DNA from: an uncultured Shimia sp. | Lineage (GTDB): Bacteria > Pseudomonadota > Alphaproteobacteria > Rhodobacterales > Rhodobacteraceae | Direction of reading: 5' to 3' | Assembly: GCF_947498095.1 (NCBI RefSeq) | Contig: NZ_CANMJE010000002.1 | Span: forward strand, 1-64,000 | DNA: 64,000 nt | Part shown: one piece after another, positions 7,738 to 16,548 of the stretch | Layout: each line of letters starts with the position of its first letter | Position numbering within the stretch: position 1 is the stretch's first letter | The notes under the pieces: model-generated | What the model saw: the letters and a program-made list of their open reading frames with translations, nothing else | Told to the model about the DNA's origin: nothing | The model's database searches: none | Translations under genes and position numbers: made by a program

Positions 7738-7982
7738 AGCAGACCCATCTGCACGGGGATCACTGCAAAACCCTTTTTCAGATCGAGCGCCTTCAGGCGC
7801 TCGACTTCGTTACGGGCCTCGGTCAGAGCAGGCAAATAGGTGCGCTCTTTCTGCGGCGCCTCATCCATCCGGCCCCATTCACGTTCCAGACACCAATCAC
7901 CAAACAGCGTCTGGGTCACGCGCAAGACGTGATACCGCTTTTCGCGTTTGACGTGGTTGAATTTCTCCAGACGGATATGCAC
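7734..7982 (-). CDS. WGR domain protein
   Basis: 82 residues. The core is a WGR domain: the strand pair KRYHVLRVTQTLFGDWCLEREWGRMDEAPQ, with the eponymous Trp-Gly-Arg at about residues 36-38, followed by an amphipathic helix, LTEARNEVERLKALDLKKGF. WGR domains occur in PARPs and in short bacterial proteins and may bind nucleic acid. The molecular function of the small bacterial forms is unknown. It ends convergently with the DUF2147 gene, sharing the stop-codon region. Confidence 0.75.
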   Translation of the reverse strand: MHIRLEKFNHVKREKRYHVLRVTQTLFGDWCLEREWGRMDEAPQKERTYLPALTEARNEVERLKALDLKKGFAVIPVQMGLL

Positions 7983-8089
7983 GCTTGGTCTCGTTTTGGT
8001 TTCGGACGCTCAGCTATGCATGGTCATGCACCCGCCGTCCAGCGGATGCATGCGCTCTTATGTTCAATTGTGTTGCGAAAACAACGGCC

Positions 8090-8626
8090 TCAGACGGCGC
8101 CCGTGTACTCGCCGCGTGCCGGGTAGTTGTTGGCAATGGCAAAATCCAGCGCGCCAACCAACTCCGAGAAATGCGGACGCACAAATGGCATGGTCTGCAC
8201 CGAGCCATAGTAAAGCGATTGATCCGGCGACACCATGAACAGGCCTGGTTCCGAGAACAGAGCCGGCTCTTCGATGCCGATCGAAGTCGTGCCGCGTGAG
8301 GTCGAAATGTAAAGGCCCCATTCCTTGGCGACAGACAGCGGCAGGTCGTAAGCAAAGCGCAGCCCTTTGGCTTCGATTTTCTCGGCCATGGCCTGAGTGC
8401 GGTCTTCGCCGTCTGAGCTGACTGCGATGCATGTCACGCCGCGCTCGGCAAAGTCAGCCACGCGCTTTTCCAGCTCTTTCAGATAGTTGGCGCAGATCGG
8501 GCAATGCAGGCCACGAAAAAAACAGATCACTGTGCCGCGTTCGGACCCTTCAGAGGCGAGGTCAAACGTGCCTCCGCCGAGCAAGGGCAGCGTCAAATTT
8601 GGTGTTTTTTGGCGGGGGATCAACAT
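8090..8626 (-). CDS. AhpC/TSA-type peroxiredoxin-like protein
   Basis: 178 residues with a thioredoxin-like redoxin fold. The redox site is FFRGLHCPICANYLKELEKR near residue 40, a CPxC arrangement in place of the single peroxidatic Cys of classical AhpC. The sequence continues with ERGVTCIAVSSDGED and YGSVQTMPFVRPHFSEL. The family is predicted to reduce peroxides or disulfides. The exact substrate is not evident. It is divergent from an AraC regulator, with about 97 bases between the two starts, which suggests regulation by that protein. Confidence 0.8.
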   Translation of the reverse strand: MLIPRQKTPNLTLPLLGGGTFDLASEGSERGTVICFFRGLHCPICANYLKELEKRVADFAERGVTCIAVSSDGEDRTQAMAEKIEAKGLRFAYDLPLSVAKEWGLYISTSRGTTSIGIEEPALFSEPGLFMVSPDQSLYYGSVQTMPFVRPHFSELVGALDFAIANNYPARGEYTGAV

Positions 8627-8723
8627 GGGTCTTCCTTTGTATAGGTCTTGTGTTCTGTGGCATCATGTCAGATGATCAGGTTCGATAAATCCGAAAAACC
8701 ATACCGAAACACCGGAATACGTA

Positions 8724-9446
8724 ATGGACCGACTGACCACACTTGTTGAACGCTTTCATCTTTCGGTGACGGCTGCACCATTGTCCGAGGCTAACCTGAT
8801 CGCCAAATCCGGAACGCGGGATGCGTCCGGGCAGGTGCTGTTTTATGCGCGCAGCTCCTGTCCCCAAAGCTGTGCGGGAGAAGTGCTGTTTTCGGCACGA
8901 GTTGCCTGGAGCGGATCAACCAACCCGCTGATGGCAGCACTCCCCGATTGCGTTGAAATGGATCTAGCCGATCATGCCGACACACTGGCGCTGGTTACCT
9001 TGATGCAGCAAGAGGTCGAAGGGCGGCGTTGCGGGGCGCAATCGGTGGTGAACCGACTGGGCGAGGCGTTGATTGTGCGCTTGCTGCGCCTGCAGATCGA
9101 ACGTGGCTCCACCGAAGTGGGACTCTTAGCGGGTATGGCCGATCCGCGCGTCAGCCGCGCCATCGTCGCCATTCACGACCACCCCGACCGCCAATGGTCA
9201 AACGCCGACCTCGCCGACGTCGCGGGTCTTTCCCTGTCGCGCTTTAGTGAGCTTTTCACGCAGATTGTCGGGGAAACGCCGATGGGATATCTCAGACGGT
9301 GGCGCCTGATCCTTGCACGGCAGGATGTCGAACGCGGTGACCGCGTCGATGCAGTAGCGCGCCGCTACGGCTATGGATCCGCGGAAAGCTTCACAAGGGC
9401 CTTTCGGCGCGCTTACGGTCTAGCGCCAACGAATTTAAGGCATTGA
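8724..9446 (+). CDS. AraC family transcriptional regulator with cupin-like sensor domain
   Basis: 240 residues. The N-terminal half (about 10-125) resembles the cupin_6 sensor of AraC proteins of the AraC/CFA-regulator type, without recognised ligand residues. The C-terminal half has two helix-turn-helix motifs: SNADLADVAGLSLSRFSELF (near residue 158) and RVDAVARRYGYGSAESFTRA, then FRRAYGLAPTNLR. It probably binds the intergenic region shared with the divergent peroxiredoxin-like gene. That target and any inducing signal are inferred from gene arrangement only. Confidence 0.85.
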   Translation: MDRLTTLVERFHLSVTAAPLSEANLIAKSGTRDASGQVLFYARSSCPQSCAGEVLFSARVAWSGSTNPLMAALPDCVEMDLADHADTLALVTLMQQEVEGRRCGAQSVVNRLGEALIVRLLRLQIERGSTEVGLLAGMADPRVSRAIVAIHDHPDRQWSNADLADVAGLSLSRFSELFTQIVGETPMGYLRRWRLILARQDVERGDRVDAVARRYGYGSAESFTRAFRRAYGLAPTNLRH

Positions 9447-9694
9447 CTGCAAAGGCCCGTCACAAGCTCTCTGTGGGTCAAGCCAAGACCACTGAAATGC
9501 TCGGTTGGTTTCGCAGTCCACCAGAGTATCACAAGTGCCAAATGCGTATGTTGGAGGCTTTGCCTGCGCCAATGGCTTTACAAAAACCGTGTGTATGACC
9601 CGAGGGTTCTAGATTTAGCGGGTGTCAGGTTCACCTCTTTGGCTGGCCTCATACACGCGGCATTGGGTGCTTGAAAGATTAATGAGGTCGTTCC

Positions 9695-9868
9695 CTAAAC
9701 TGGCCACGCCAAGTTCACGAGAAAGGTTACCAGAAAGTAGGCAAGAAAGCGTTTCCAGTTCCATTGATGCTTGTCTTCTTGACCAAGAATTCCACTTTTG
9801 GCCAATACAGCGTTAGTCGCCAACAGGGCGATGACAATGAGTGCCGCGTGCGCAAGATCAAAATGCAT
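9695..9868 (-). CDS. 57-residue two-helix membrane protein
   Basis: On the minus strand an ATG at 9868 opens a 57-codon frame ending at TAG 9695-9697. It reads MHFDLAHAALIVIALLATNA, then a short polar loop KSGILGQEDKHQWNWKR, then a second hydrophobic helix FLAYFLVTFLVNLAWPV. Basic residues at the loop-helix boundary are typical of small inner-membrane proteins. No family is recognised. It lies in what would otherwise be a 475-base empty stretch. The same strand carries the next periplasmic gene upstream. Confidence 0.5.
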   Translation of the reverse strand: MHFDLAHAALIVIALLATNAVLAKSGILGQEDKHQWNWKRFLAYFLVTFLVNLAWPV

Positions 9869-9921
9869 CTCTGTTTAGTCCTTGCTTTCCATTTGCCAAA
9901 AACCGGTATCCAGCAATGGAC

Positions 9922-10269
9922 CTAGCACCCTGGGAAAAGCCAGCGGTCGGCTTCCGACAGATCACCGGGACAACCTACGATATCTTTCGAATTCCAGAAC
10001 TCTCCGGGCATACCTTTTGAGTCGAAGTTACACTGAAACGTGAAATCTTGACCCTCAAACCCCAGGACAAAACCATTCACGGGAATGGAACCGTCAACCC
10101 GAGCGGTTTGCAGTTCAACCCTGACGTCGTCTATTGCCACCCCAAGCCGTCCCGAGGCAATCCGTTCACAGTTGTTCATGAGGTCCACCGGATCAGTGGA
10201 GTTCGCCTGTGCCCACAAAGGCGAAAATGTAAGCAGCCCAAGCAGCGTGGCTTGTGAAAATCGATTCAT
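9922..10269 (-). CDS. Hypothetical periplasmic protein
   Basis: 115 residues with a signal peptide, MNRFSQATLLGLLTFSPLWA, cleaved near residue 22. The mature part has four cysteines, spaced for two disulfides (CERIAS, FQCNFD, VGCPGD, FPGC at the end), and a strand-rich centre, NGFVLGFEGQDFTFQCNF. This pattern occurs in short exported proteins of the group but I cannot name a family. The surrounding DNA (9450-10450) is AT-richer than the his genes, so it may be an accessory insertion into the his region. Confidence 0.55.
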   Translation of the reverse strand: MNRFSQATLLGLLTFSPLWAQANSTDPVDLMNNCERIASGRLGVAIDDVRVELQTARVDGSIPVNGFVLGFEGQDFTFQCNFDSKGMPGEFWNSKDIVGCPGDLSEADRWLFPGC

Positions 10270-10387
10270 TCGTTTCCTCGTCTCTCTTGTCCAAATCTGA
10301 ACAGGCGCAAATAAACCTAGTGTTACGAGAAACTAGTTTTGTCTGGAAAGATTTCAAACTTTCTTGGCAGCGGGATGGTGTCCGCAT

Positions 10388-10418
10388 AAACAACAGCCGA
10401 CGTTCCGTGTTGTTTTTG
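10388..10418. terminator. Possible terminator between hisH and the periplasmic protein gene
   Basis: AACAACA (10389-10395) pairs with TGTTGTT (10408-10414) around a 12-base loop, with T-runs on the plus side and TTTAT on the minus side. It lies downstream of hisH, which ends at 10459 on the minus strand, and could end the hisB-hisH transcript. The stem is AT-rich and weak. Confidence 0.35.
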
Positions 10419-10458
10419 GACAGCAGGCCGCGGGCCTTTCCAATGGCAGTAGCGTCTC

Positions 10459-11097
10459 TTAGGGCGTCCAGCGCAGGAAATTCCCGATCATTCGCAGCCC
10501 GACATGCTGACTTTTCTCCGGGTGGAATTGCATGCCCAGCATGGTATCTTTACCAATGATGGCCGTGACATCACCGCCATAGTTCACGTAGGCAATGCGC
10601 TCTTCCGCGGCATCAACGTGAAACTGATAGGAATGCACGAAATAGGTGTGATCGCCGGTCTCAACGCCTTCAAGAACCGCATGGGGCCGTTCGATCACCA
10701 GATCGTTCCATCCCATGTGCGGAACCTTTAGGGCTTTGTCCTCGGGGGTGATGCGCACAACATCGCCGGACACCCAACCCAGTCCCGCGGTTTCTTCGTA
10801 CTCGTGCCCGGTGGTCGCCATCAGTTGCATGCCGACGCAGATGCCGAGGAAAGGGCGCCCCTTGTCCTCAACCGCTTCAACCATCGCGTCATAGATGCCT
10901 TTATGACCGCGCAGCTCTGCCGCGCAGGCCGGAAAAGCGCCATCGCCGGGCAGAACCAGCCGGTCCGCCCGCGTTACGACATCCGCATCCGAGGTAACGA
11001 TAACTTCGCCACCGTCAACCTCACGCGCCATACGTTGAAAGGCCTTTTCTGCCGAGTGCAGATTGCCCGATTCATAGTCAATAATGGCCGTCAGCAT
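10459..11097 (-). CDS. hisH: Imidazole glycerol phosphate synthase, glutaminase subunit HisH
   Basis: 212 residues, a class I glutamine amidotransferase. It supplies ammonia to HisF. The nucleophile is Cys87 in GICVGMQLM, with the His/Glu pair in MQFHPEKSQ (near residues 192 and 194). The oxyanion region is LPGDGAF. It begins 5 bases after the hisB stop, so hisB-hisH form an operon. Its partner hisF lies further along the same strand but is not contiguous. Confidence 0.96.
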   Translation of the reverse strand: MLTAIIDYESGNLHSAEKAFQRMAREVDGGEVIVTSDADVVTRADRLVLPGDGAFPACAAELRGHKGIYDAMVEAVEDKGRPFLGICVGMQLMATTGHEYEETAGLGWVSGDVVRITPEDKALKVPHMGWNDLVIERPHAVLEGVETGDHTYFVHSYQFHVDAAEERIAYVNYGGDVTAIIGKDTMLGMQFHPEKSQHVGLRMIGNFLRWTP

Positions 11098-11102
11098 GCT
11101 GG

Positions 11103-11690
11103 TTACAGCGCCCCTTTGGTCGAGGGAATGGCATCGGCTTTTCGTGGATCGGTCTCAACCGCTTCGCGCAACGCCCGCGCCACGGCCTTAAAGGTCGCTT
11201 CGGCTATGTGGTGGCTGTTAAACCCGTGGATCTGGTCGATGTGCAGCGTGATGCCACCATGCGTGCTGAGTGCCTGGAAAAACTCGCGCACCAGTTCTGT
11301 ATCGAACGTGCCAATTTTGTCGGTTGGCATGTCGACATTCCAAATCAGGTAGGGCCGGGCCGACAGGTCAAGCGCCGCACGCACTTGCGCGTCATCCATT
11401 GGCAGATGGCACGCGGCATAACGGCGAATACCCTTTTTGTCACCCAGCGCTTTGGTCAGTGCTTGGCCCAGAGCGATGCCCACGTCTTCGACCGTGTGGT
11501 GGTCGTCGATGTGATAATCCCCCTTGGCGCGAATGGTCATGTCGATCAGCGAGTGGCGCGACAGCTGGTCCAGCATATGGTCAAAAAAGCCAACGCCGGT
11601 GTTGTTGTCATAAGTGCCAACGCCATCAAGATCGATCTCGACGGTAATCTCGGTTTCCGCGGTGCTGCGGGCGACGGTTGCGCTGCGCAT
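11103..11690 (-). CDS. hisB: Imidazoleglycerol-phosphate dehydratase
   Basis: 195 residues, the monofunctional dehydratase form without a histidinol-phosphatase domain. It converts imidazole glycerol phosphate to imidazole acetol phosphate. Manganese-binding motifs are present: [24 protein letters not shown] and [11 protein letters not shown]. The start is ATG at 11690 ([15 protein letters not shown]). Upstream in-frame codons have no homology. It is first in the hisB-hisH pair and divergent from the Lrp-domain gene, the 128-base gap holding both promoters. Confidence 0.96.
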   Translation of the reverse strand: MRSATVARSTAETEITVEIDLDGVGTYDNNTGVGFFDHMLDQLSRHSLIDMTIRAKGDYHIDDHHTVEDVGIALGQALTKALGDKKGIRRYAACHLPMDDAQVRAALDLSARPYLIWNVDMPTDKIGTFDTELVREFFQALSTHGGITLHIDQIHGFNSHHIAEATFKAVARALREAVETDPRKADAIPSTKGAL

Positions 11691-11818
11691 GGGGTAATCC
11701 TCTGGCTGGTTCGCAGGTCTTATAGGAGGGGGATCGGCCAAGGCCAAGATGCACGTTTCGGGATTGTGAAAGGTGCGCCAATTGTGCCAGCTTGGGGGAA
11801 ACCAATGCGAGGCGACCC

Positions 11819-12058
11819 ATGTCCACCTGTGTCTTTATCCAGATCCGCTGCCGTCCGGGAACAACCTACCGCGTGGCCGAGGAAATTGCGCTCAAGGAAA
11901 TCCATTCCGAGCTGTTCTCGACCAGCGGGGAATATGACCTGCTGATGAAGCTCTACATCCCCAAAGACGCGGATGTCGGCAAATACATCAACGAAAAACT
12001 GCTGGATATCGATGGGATCGAACGCACACTGACCACGCTCACGTTCAAGGCGTTCTAG
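11819..12058 (+). CDS. Stand-alone Lrp/AsnC ligand-binding (RAM) domain protein
   Basis: 79 residues comprising only the AsnC_trans_reg (RAM) domain: [20 protein letters not shown], then [20 protein letters not shown] and [16 protein letters not shown]. The DNA-binding helix-turn-helix of full Lrp/AsnC regulators is absent. Such proteins oligomerise and bind amino acids or related effectors. A regulatory role through mixed oligomers is inferred. ATG at 11819 has GAGG upstream. The stop abuts the stop of the convergent CoA-transferase. Confidence 0.85.
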   Translation: MSTCVFIQIRCRPGTTYRVAEEIALKEIHSELFSTSGEYDLLMKLYIPKDADVGKYINEKLLDIDGIERTLTTLTFKAF

Positions 12059-13984
12059 TCAGCTTTTATCATCCAGAAACCCACGGGCCTGTTCGCTGGT
12101 TTCAAAGATATGCGGGCGGGCATCGGGGAAAACCTCGCGCAGTTTCATCCGCATAAAGGCTGAGCCGGAGTAACGTGACACGGTGCGGTAATACCGCGCG
12201 TCCAGATCAGCAACCATGCGCGCCCAGTCGTTCTCCAGCGTTTCGTCTATGCTGAACCCATCATAGTTCACCACCACGTCAACCTTGTCCGCGAGCGGCG
12301 CGCAGATGTCCGCAACAAGTTTTCCGACGCGGGCCACTTCATCGGCTTTTCGCACGCGCATCTTTTCAAAGTTCAGGTACAGCCGCCCGGCTTGGGGATC
12401 GACTGCAATGCGGTCGGGCAGGTCGAGATGCAACAGGTCGGTGCGCAGGTCCATCTCATCCGGGCGGAAGATACGTGCGTCCATTTCATGCAGTTCGTCG
12501 ATGATCGGCTCTGCGTCCATATGCGCAAGGATATCGCGATCAAGATCCACTCCGGGGGCGATCTCAACCAGCGCCAGACCCTTGGCCGTGAGTTCGAACA
12601 CGCAGCGTTCTGTGACGTAGAGAACAGGTTGCCCCAACCGAGCGGCACGGGTACCTGAGAATGAAATTTGCTCGACGGATTTCAAAAGCTTGCGCGCGGT
12701 TCCTTCGGTTTTGATGGAAAGCTGTCCGTCAGTGATATCGAGGTTCAGACCTTTGGCTGTGAACGTGCCCGCAAACACAAGTCTGCGGGCATTTTGCGAG
12801 ATGTTGATAAACCCTCCAGCGCCTGCCAGCCGTGACCCAAACCGCGAAACATTGACGTTGCCAGCCCCATCCGCCTGCGCCAGTCCAAGGCACGCCATAT
12901 CCAGCCCGCCGCCATCATAGAAATCAAACTGGTTGTTTTGCGGGATGACAGCATCGGTGTTGATCGCCGCGCCAAAATCCAGACCCGAGGCAGGTTGGCC
13001 ACCGATCACGCCGGGTTCCGCTGTGAGCGTGACATGTTCCAGCAAACCCTCTTCGGCGGCGACCGCAGCAACACCTTCGGGCATGCCGATGCCAAGGTTC
13101 ACAACTCCGTTCACCGGCAACTCAAACGCGCACCGCCGCGCGATGACCTTGCGGGCATCCAGCGGCATGGGCGGAATCTCCCCCTCGGGCGAGCGGATGC
13201 GGTTGGTAAACCCATGGCTGAACGCGGTGGCATAGGTTTGCATGTGGTGTTCAGGTTCGGCCACGACCACTGCGTCGACAAGGATGCCGGGGATGTGCAC
13301 GTCTCGGGCAGGCATGGTGTGCGCGCGGGCAATGCGTTCGACCTGCACGATAACCACGCCACCCGCGTTTTTGACGGCCATGGCCTGTGCCAGATTGTCG
13401 ATCAGCAGGGCCTCGCGCTCCATGGTGATATTGCCAGCCTCATCTGCTGTGGTGCCGCGCAGCAGGGCGACAGTCAGGCGTGGAGCCGGGTAAAACAGCA
13501 TCTCTTCACCGCGAATCTCGGTCAGTTCAATTTGCGGCTCGGTGCTGATGTCGTTGATCGCGCCACCGCCATTGCGCGGGTCAACAAAGGTTTCCAGCCC
13601 GACCTTGGACAACATGCCCGGCTTGCCTGCAGCACTGTCGCGATAAAGCTGACTGATGCAGCCCTGAGGCAGGTTCCAGCCTTTGATCTTCCCCTCGATG
13701 GCCAGTTTCGCGACCTTGGGGATCAGGCCCCAGTGGCCACCGACAACTGATGACAGCAGCCCATCATGGCCCAAACGGTTCAGGCCACGGGTCTTGCCAT
13801 CGCCTTGGCCTGCGGCAAAGACCAGTGACAAATCGCGTGGATGACCAGTCTCAAGAAATCGGGCTTCAATGGCCGCCAAAAGCCCATCAGGCACCCCGAT
13901 GCCAACAAAGCCCGACGTGGTGATCGTGTCACCGTCCTGAACAAGGGCGGCAGCTTCGGCGGGGGAGACGACTTTACGTTTCAT
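12059..13984 (-). CDS. Acyl-CoA:acetate/propionate CoA-transferase (YdiF/Pct type)
   Basis: 641 residues with fused alpha and beta class I CoA-transferase domains, as in YdiF and propionate CoA-transferase. The N-terminal half shows VQDGDTITTSGFVGIGVPDG and GGHWGLIPKVA. The C-terminal half has GIGMPEGVAAVAAEEG and the catalytic glutamate in TAEPGVIGG (near residue 335). It moves CoA between short-chain acyl groups. The exact acyl partner cannot be read from sequence. The start at 13984 (MKRKVVSPAEAAALV) is the family N-terminus. It lies 62 bases beyond the SDR at the end of the lipid operon and may be read through from it. Confidence 0.88.
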   Translation of the reverse strand: MKRKVVSPAEAAALVQDGDTITTSGFVGIGVPDGLLAAIEARFLETGHPRDLSLVFAAGQGDGKTRGLNRLGHDGLLSSVVGGHWGLIPKVAKLAIEGKIKGWNLPQGCISQLYRDSAAGKPGMLSKVGLETFVDPRNGGGAINDISTEPQIELTEIRGEEMLFYPAPRLTVALLRGTTADEAGNITMEREALLIDNLAQAMAVKNAGGVVIVQVERIARAHTMPARDVHIPGILVDAVVVAEPEHHMQTYATAFSHGFTNRIRSPEGEIPPMPLDARKVIARRCAFELPVNGVVNLGIGMPEGVAAVAAEEGLLEHVTLTAEPGVIGGQPASGLDFGAAINTDAVIPQNNQFDFYDGGGLDMACLGLAQADGAGNVNVSRFGSRLAGAGGFINISQNARRLVFAGTFTAKGLNLDITDGQLSIKTEGTARKLLKSVEQISFSGTRAARLGQPVLYVTERCVFELTAKGLALVEIAPGVDLDRDILAHMDAEPIIDELHEMDARIFRPDEMDLRTDLLHLDLPDRIAVDPQAGRLYLNFEKMRVRKADEVARVGKLVADICAPLADKVDVVVNYDGFSIDETLENDWARMVADLDARYYRTVSRYSGSAFMRMKLREVFPDARPHIFETSEQARGFLDDKS

Positions 13985-14046
13985 GGGCGCCAAGATTGCG
14001 CATCCGGCGCCCACGCGTCAATTTTGTAGAAATACCTACAGGTTGA

Positions 14047-14793
14047 TCAATTCGGCTTGGGGCTTGGAAATAGTCGCAAAAACAGTCCACGCGGCAAGAA
14101 GCGACCAGCACGAAACAGCCACGAGAATACCGCAGGAAATGCGGTTGCAAAGCGACGACTTTCAATCGCGCGTAGGGTCCGGCGTGCGGCCTCTTCCGGC
14201 GACAGGATAAATGGCATCTCGAACGTGTTCTTGGCGGTGAGACGCGTACGGATAAACCCCGGATTGATCTGTTTTATGCTCAGGCCTGTGTTTCGCAAAT
14301 CCGCCTGAAGGTTCTCAGCCAAATGCATCAGCGCTGCCTTTGAGGCGCCGTATCCGATGGCACCGGGCAGCCCGGAGTACCCAGCGAGGGAACCAATCAG
14401 AACGATATGCCCCCGATCTCTTGCCAACATTGGGGGTAGGGCGTGCGCCAACACATCCAATGCGCCCGTAAAATTGGCTTTGGTCATCAGGGTGACCTGA
14501 GCCGCGTTCCACTCTTGCGCGTGCATCGGGTCGTATTGGCCCACGCAATAGATCATTCCGTCAACGGCGCCAGCTTCGCGCGATGCGGTTTCAACCGCCT
14601 CGCTGTCCGTGACGTCGAACGGCACTGCACGCGCGTGTTTCAGCGATGCCGCGAGGTCCTGCAATCGGTTGGCCCCGCGCGCAGACAAAACCAAATGCGC
14701 TCCGCGTTCATCGAGTGCCTCGGCCAAGGCACGGCCCAGACCTTCGCTGGCACCAATGATCCACCAGGTTTTGTTTTGAAATAGGTCAGTCAT
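14047..14793 (-). CDS. SDR family oxidoreductase, last gene of the RpoE-driven operon
   Basis: 248 residues, a short-chain dehydrogenase with NAD(P) motif IIGASEGLGRALAEAL (residues 13-28), Asp in FDVTDSEA, a YCVGQYD equivalent of the NAG motif and catalytic S...YGASK (near 145-162). The C-terminal extension FPAVFSWLFRAGRFLPRGLF is hydrophobic and could attach it to the membrane. It overlaps the preceding DUF3833 gene by 8 bases and is the seventh and last gene of the operon reading from 20275. The substrate is unknown. Context suggests a lipid or lipid-derived carbonyl. Confidence 0.85.
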   Translation of the reverse strand: MTDLFQNKTWWIIGASEGLGRALAEALDERGAHLVLSARGANRLQDLAASLKHARAVPFDVTDSEAVETASREAGAVDGMIYCVGQYDPMHAQEWNAAQVTLMTKANFTGALDVLAHALPPMLARDRGHIVLIGSLAGYSGLPGAIGYGASKAALMHLAENLQADLRNTGLSIKQINPGFIRTRLTAKNTFEMPFILSPEEAARRTLRAIESRRFATAFPAVFSWLFRAGRFLPRGLFLRLFPSPKPN

Positions 14794-15334
14794 CGGCAGG
14801 CCTCATTGTGGCGGTCAGCTCTGCAACCTTAATACCGAACTTGCGCAATTCCGAGCGGTTCAGAATGGTGCCGTTTTCCATCAGGTACAGCCAGTCTGTG
14901 ACATTCAGTACATGCCCCCCGGCGGCTTCGGTCAGGCGGATGCGATAGGTCATCGACAACGTGGCGCCGGAAACCTGCCCCTGCGCGGTGCCGATGATGT
15001 CATCAGCCGTGGCGGTGAAGCTGCCGTTTTCGCCCAAGGTCAGGAACCATTTGCGTTCCTGTGTGCTGCCGTTGTCATACCGAAAACTCTCGGCCAAAGT
15101 GCCGGTGTTGCCATCCCATTCGCCTGTCATGTCCGCCACAAAACGCGAGGCGAGCCGCCCGTTCGGACCGTGGATCATGCCTTCGGAAATGATCGGGCCG
15201 CTCAGGTGCTGTTTGATGTCAAACACAGGGCCTGTGTCATCGTAGTGCGCCGCGCGCTGATGGCGAAAGGACAGGCCGGGCCGCCAAAGTGCGAGAACAA
15301 GCACAGCGATAATCAGGAAAAGGACAAGTTTCAT
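14786..15334 (-). CDS. DUF3833 family lipoprotein-like membrane-anchored protein
   Basis: 182 residues from ATG at 15334. The N-terminus is a single hydrophobic anchor (MKLVLFLIIAVLVLALWRPG) without a lipobox cysteine. The body matches DUF3833: FDIKQHLSGPIISEGMIHGP, RFVADMTGEWDG, LAESFRYDNG and a calycin-like strand pattern ending GTILNRSELRKFGIKVAEL. Members occur in gene groups with cyclopropane fatty acid synthase-like enzymes, as here. It overlaps both neighbours (ATGA with the MFS gene upstream, 8 bases with the SDR downstream). Function unknown. Confidence 0.8.
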   Translation of the reverse strand: MKLVLFLIIAVLVLALWRPGLSFRHQRAAHYDDTGPVFDIKQHLSGPIISEGMIHGPNGRLASRFVADMTGEWDGNTGTLAESFRYDNGSTQERKWFLTLGENGSFTATADDIIGTAQGQVSGATLSMTYRIRLTEAAGGHVLNVTDWLYLMENGTILNRSELRKFGIKVAELTATMRPADD

Positions 15335-16548
15335 GCGGACAGAACCTTTTGAGGAAGACGAAAAACCAGAGTGATGGCGGCCAATTTGATCACACAAGGA
15401 ATGATCGCATAGGCCAAGGTGAGTGTTTGCAGGGCCGAGGCGCTGTTGACCGCACCGGGTTTGAAACCCGCTGCATCAAGCGCAGGCAGCAAAAGGGCTG
15501 CAGCAAGGGCGAGGGCCAGTTTCCCGGCAAGAAACCACAGACCAAAGGCCTGACCCGCGCGCAAGTCAGCGCGCTCAAGTGCGGAAGAGAACATCACAGG
15601 CAAGAGCACCATATCGGCCCCCAACGCGGCACCTGAGCCGATACAGACAAGGGCAAAGGCCAATGCCGCGCCGGGCAACAACAGGGCGGCCCAGACAAAA
15701 CTGAGAACAGCCAGCGTCATGGCGCCCAGCAATACCGGACGTATGCCATAGCGATTGCTGAGACGGGTCCAGACCGGCACGGACAAACCGGCCGCGAGGA
15801 AAAACAACACCAGAAATCCACCGGCCATGCCGGTCAATTCAAGGCGATCTTCAACAAAGAACAAAAATAGCGTGGAGGTCATGGCAACCGGTAGCGCATT
15901 GACCAGTGCCAGCCCCAAAAGGCGCAGGCCTCCCGAGGCCCGCAGGTCTGTCAGCGTCAGTTTGCCTGTGGATTTGGGCGCAACAGTCCAGAGCGGTCGG
16001 GTCCGCAGGTAGACAAGGGTGCAAATCACAGCGAGCATCAGACCATAAGCCGTGAACCCACCCTCCGAGCCAAAAATCGCGATTAGAGCGACCGGGGCCA
16101 ATGCCGCCAGAATAACGCCAGTCAACGCGCCTGCCTCTCGGAACCCCGCGAGTTTCAGTAAGGCGCCAGAGTTTGACGCCAGCGCGGTGCTTTGGCCATA
16201 AAACAGGATCGCCGCGAGGCTGTAGCAAGTGAACAGAACGATCAGCGAAAATGTCAGCCATACGACCGGGGTCAGCAGTGGGGGTATCGAGAACAACATC
16301 ACAAAGCCCAGACCCATGCCCGCCGCGCCGAGTGCCGCAAACCGACCGATCTGACGCGGGTTGCGATCCACCATCCAGCCAAGCGCAGGGTCTTGGGCAA
16401 AATCCATCACCCGGATGCCGATCAGAACCGCGCCGACTGTGCTCAGGCTCAACCCCAGCTCTGCCGTTGCATAGCGCGGCAGGTGGATGTAGAGCGGCAG
16501 GCTCGCGGCAGCGAGCATTAGCGAGAAAAGGCTTACATTCCAGTACAT
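15331..16548 (-). CDS. MFS transporter of the GPH (MelB-like) type
   Basis: 405 residues with about 12 hydrophobic segments. The N-terminal YIHLPRYATAELGLSLSTVG, then RVMDFAQDPALGWMVDR, is the GPH/MelB signature with Asp residues in helix 2 and the helix 2-3 loop. Substrates of GPH members are usually glycosides with cation symport. In this operon a lipid-related or unknown substrate is more likely. The start at 16548 gives MYWNVSLFSLML and overlaps the preceding stop by one base. The long upstream in-frame extension is rejected. Confidence 0.85.
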   Translation of the reverse strand: MYWNVSLFSLMLAAASLPLYIHLPRYATAELGLSLSTVGAVLIGIRVMDFAQDPALGWMVDRNPRQIGRFAALGAAGMGLGFVMLFSIPPLLTPVVWLTFSLIVLFTCYSLAAILFYGQSTALASNSGALLKLAGFREAGALTGVILAALAPVALIAIFGSEGGFTAYGLMLAVICTLVYLRTRPLWTVAPKSTGKLTLTDLRASGGLRLLGLALVNALPVAMTSTLFLFFVEDRLELTGMAGGFLVLFFLAAGLSVPVWTRLSNRYGIRPVLLGAMTLAVLSFVWAALLLPGAALAFALVCIGSGAALGADMVLLPVMFSSALERADLRAGQAFGLWFLAGKLALALAAALLLPALDAAGFKPGAVNSASALQTLTLAYAIIPCVIKLAAITLVFRLPQKVLSA

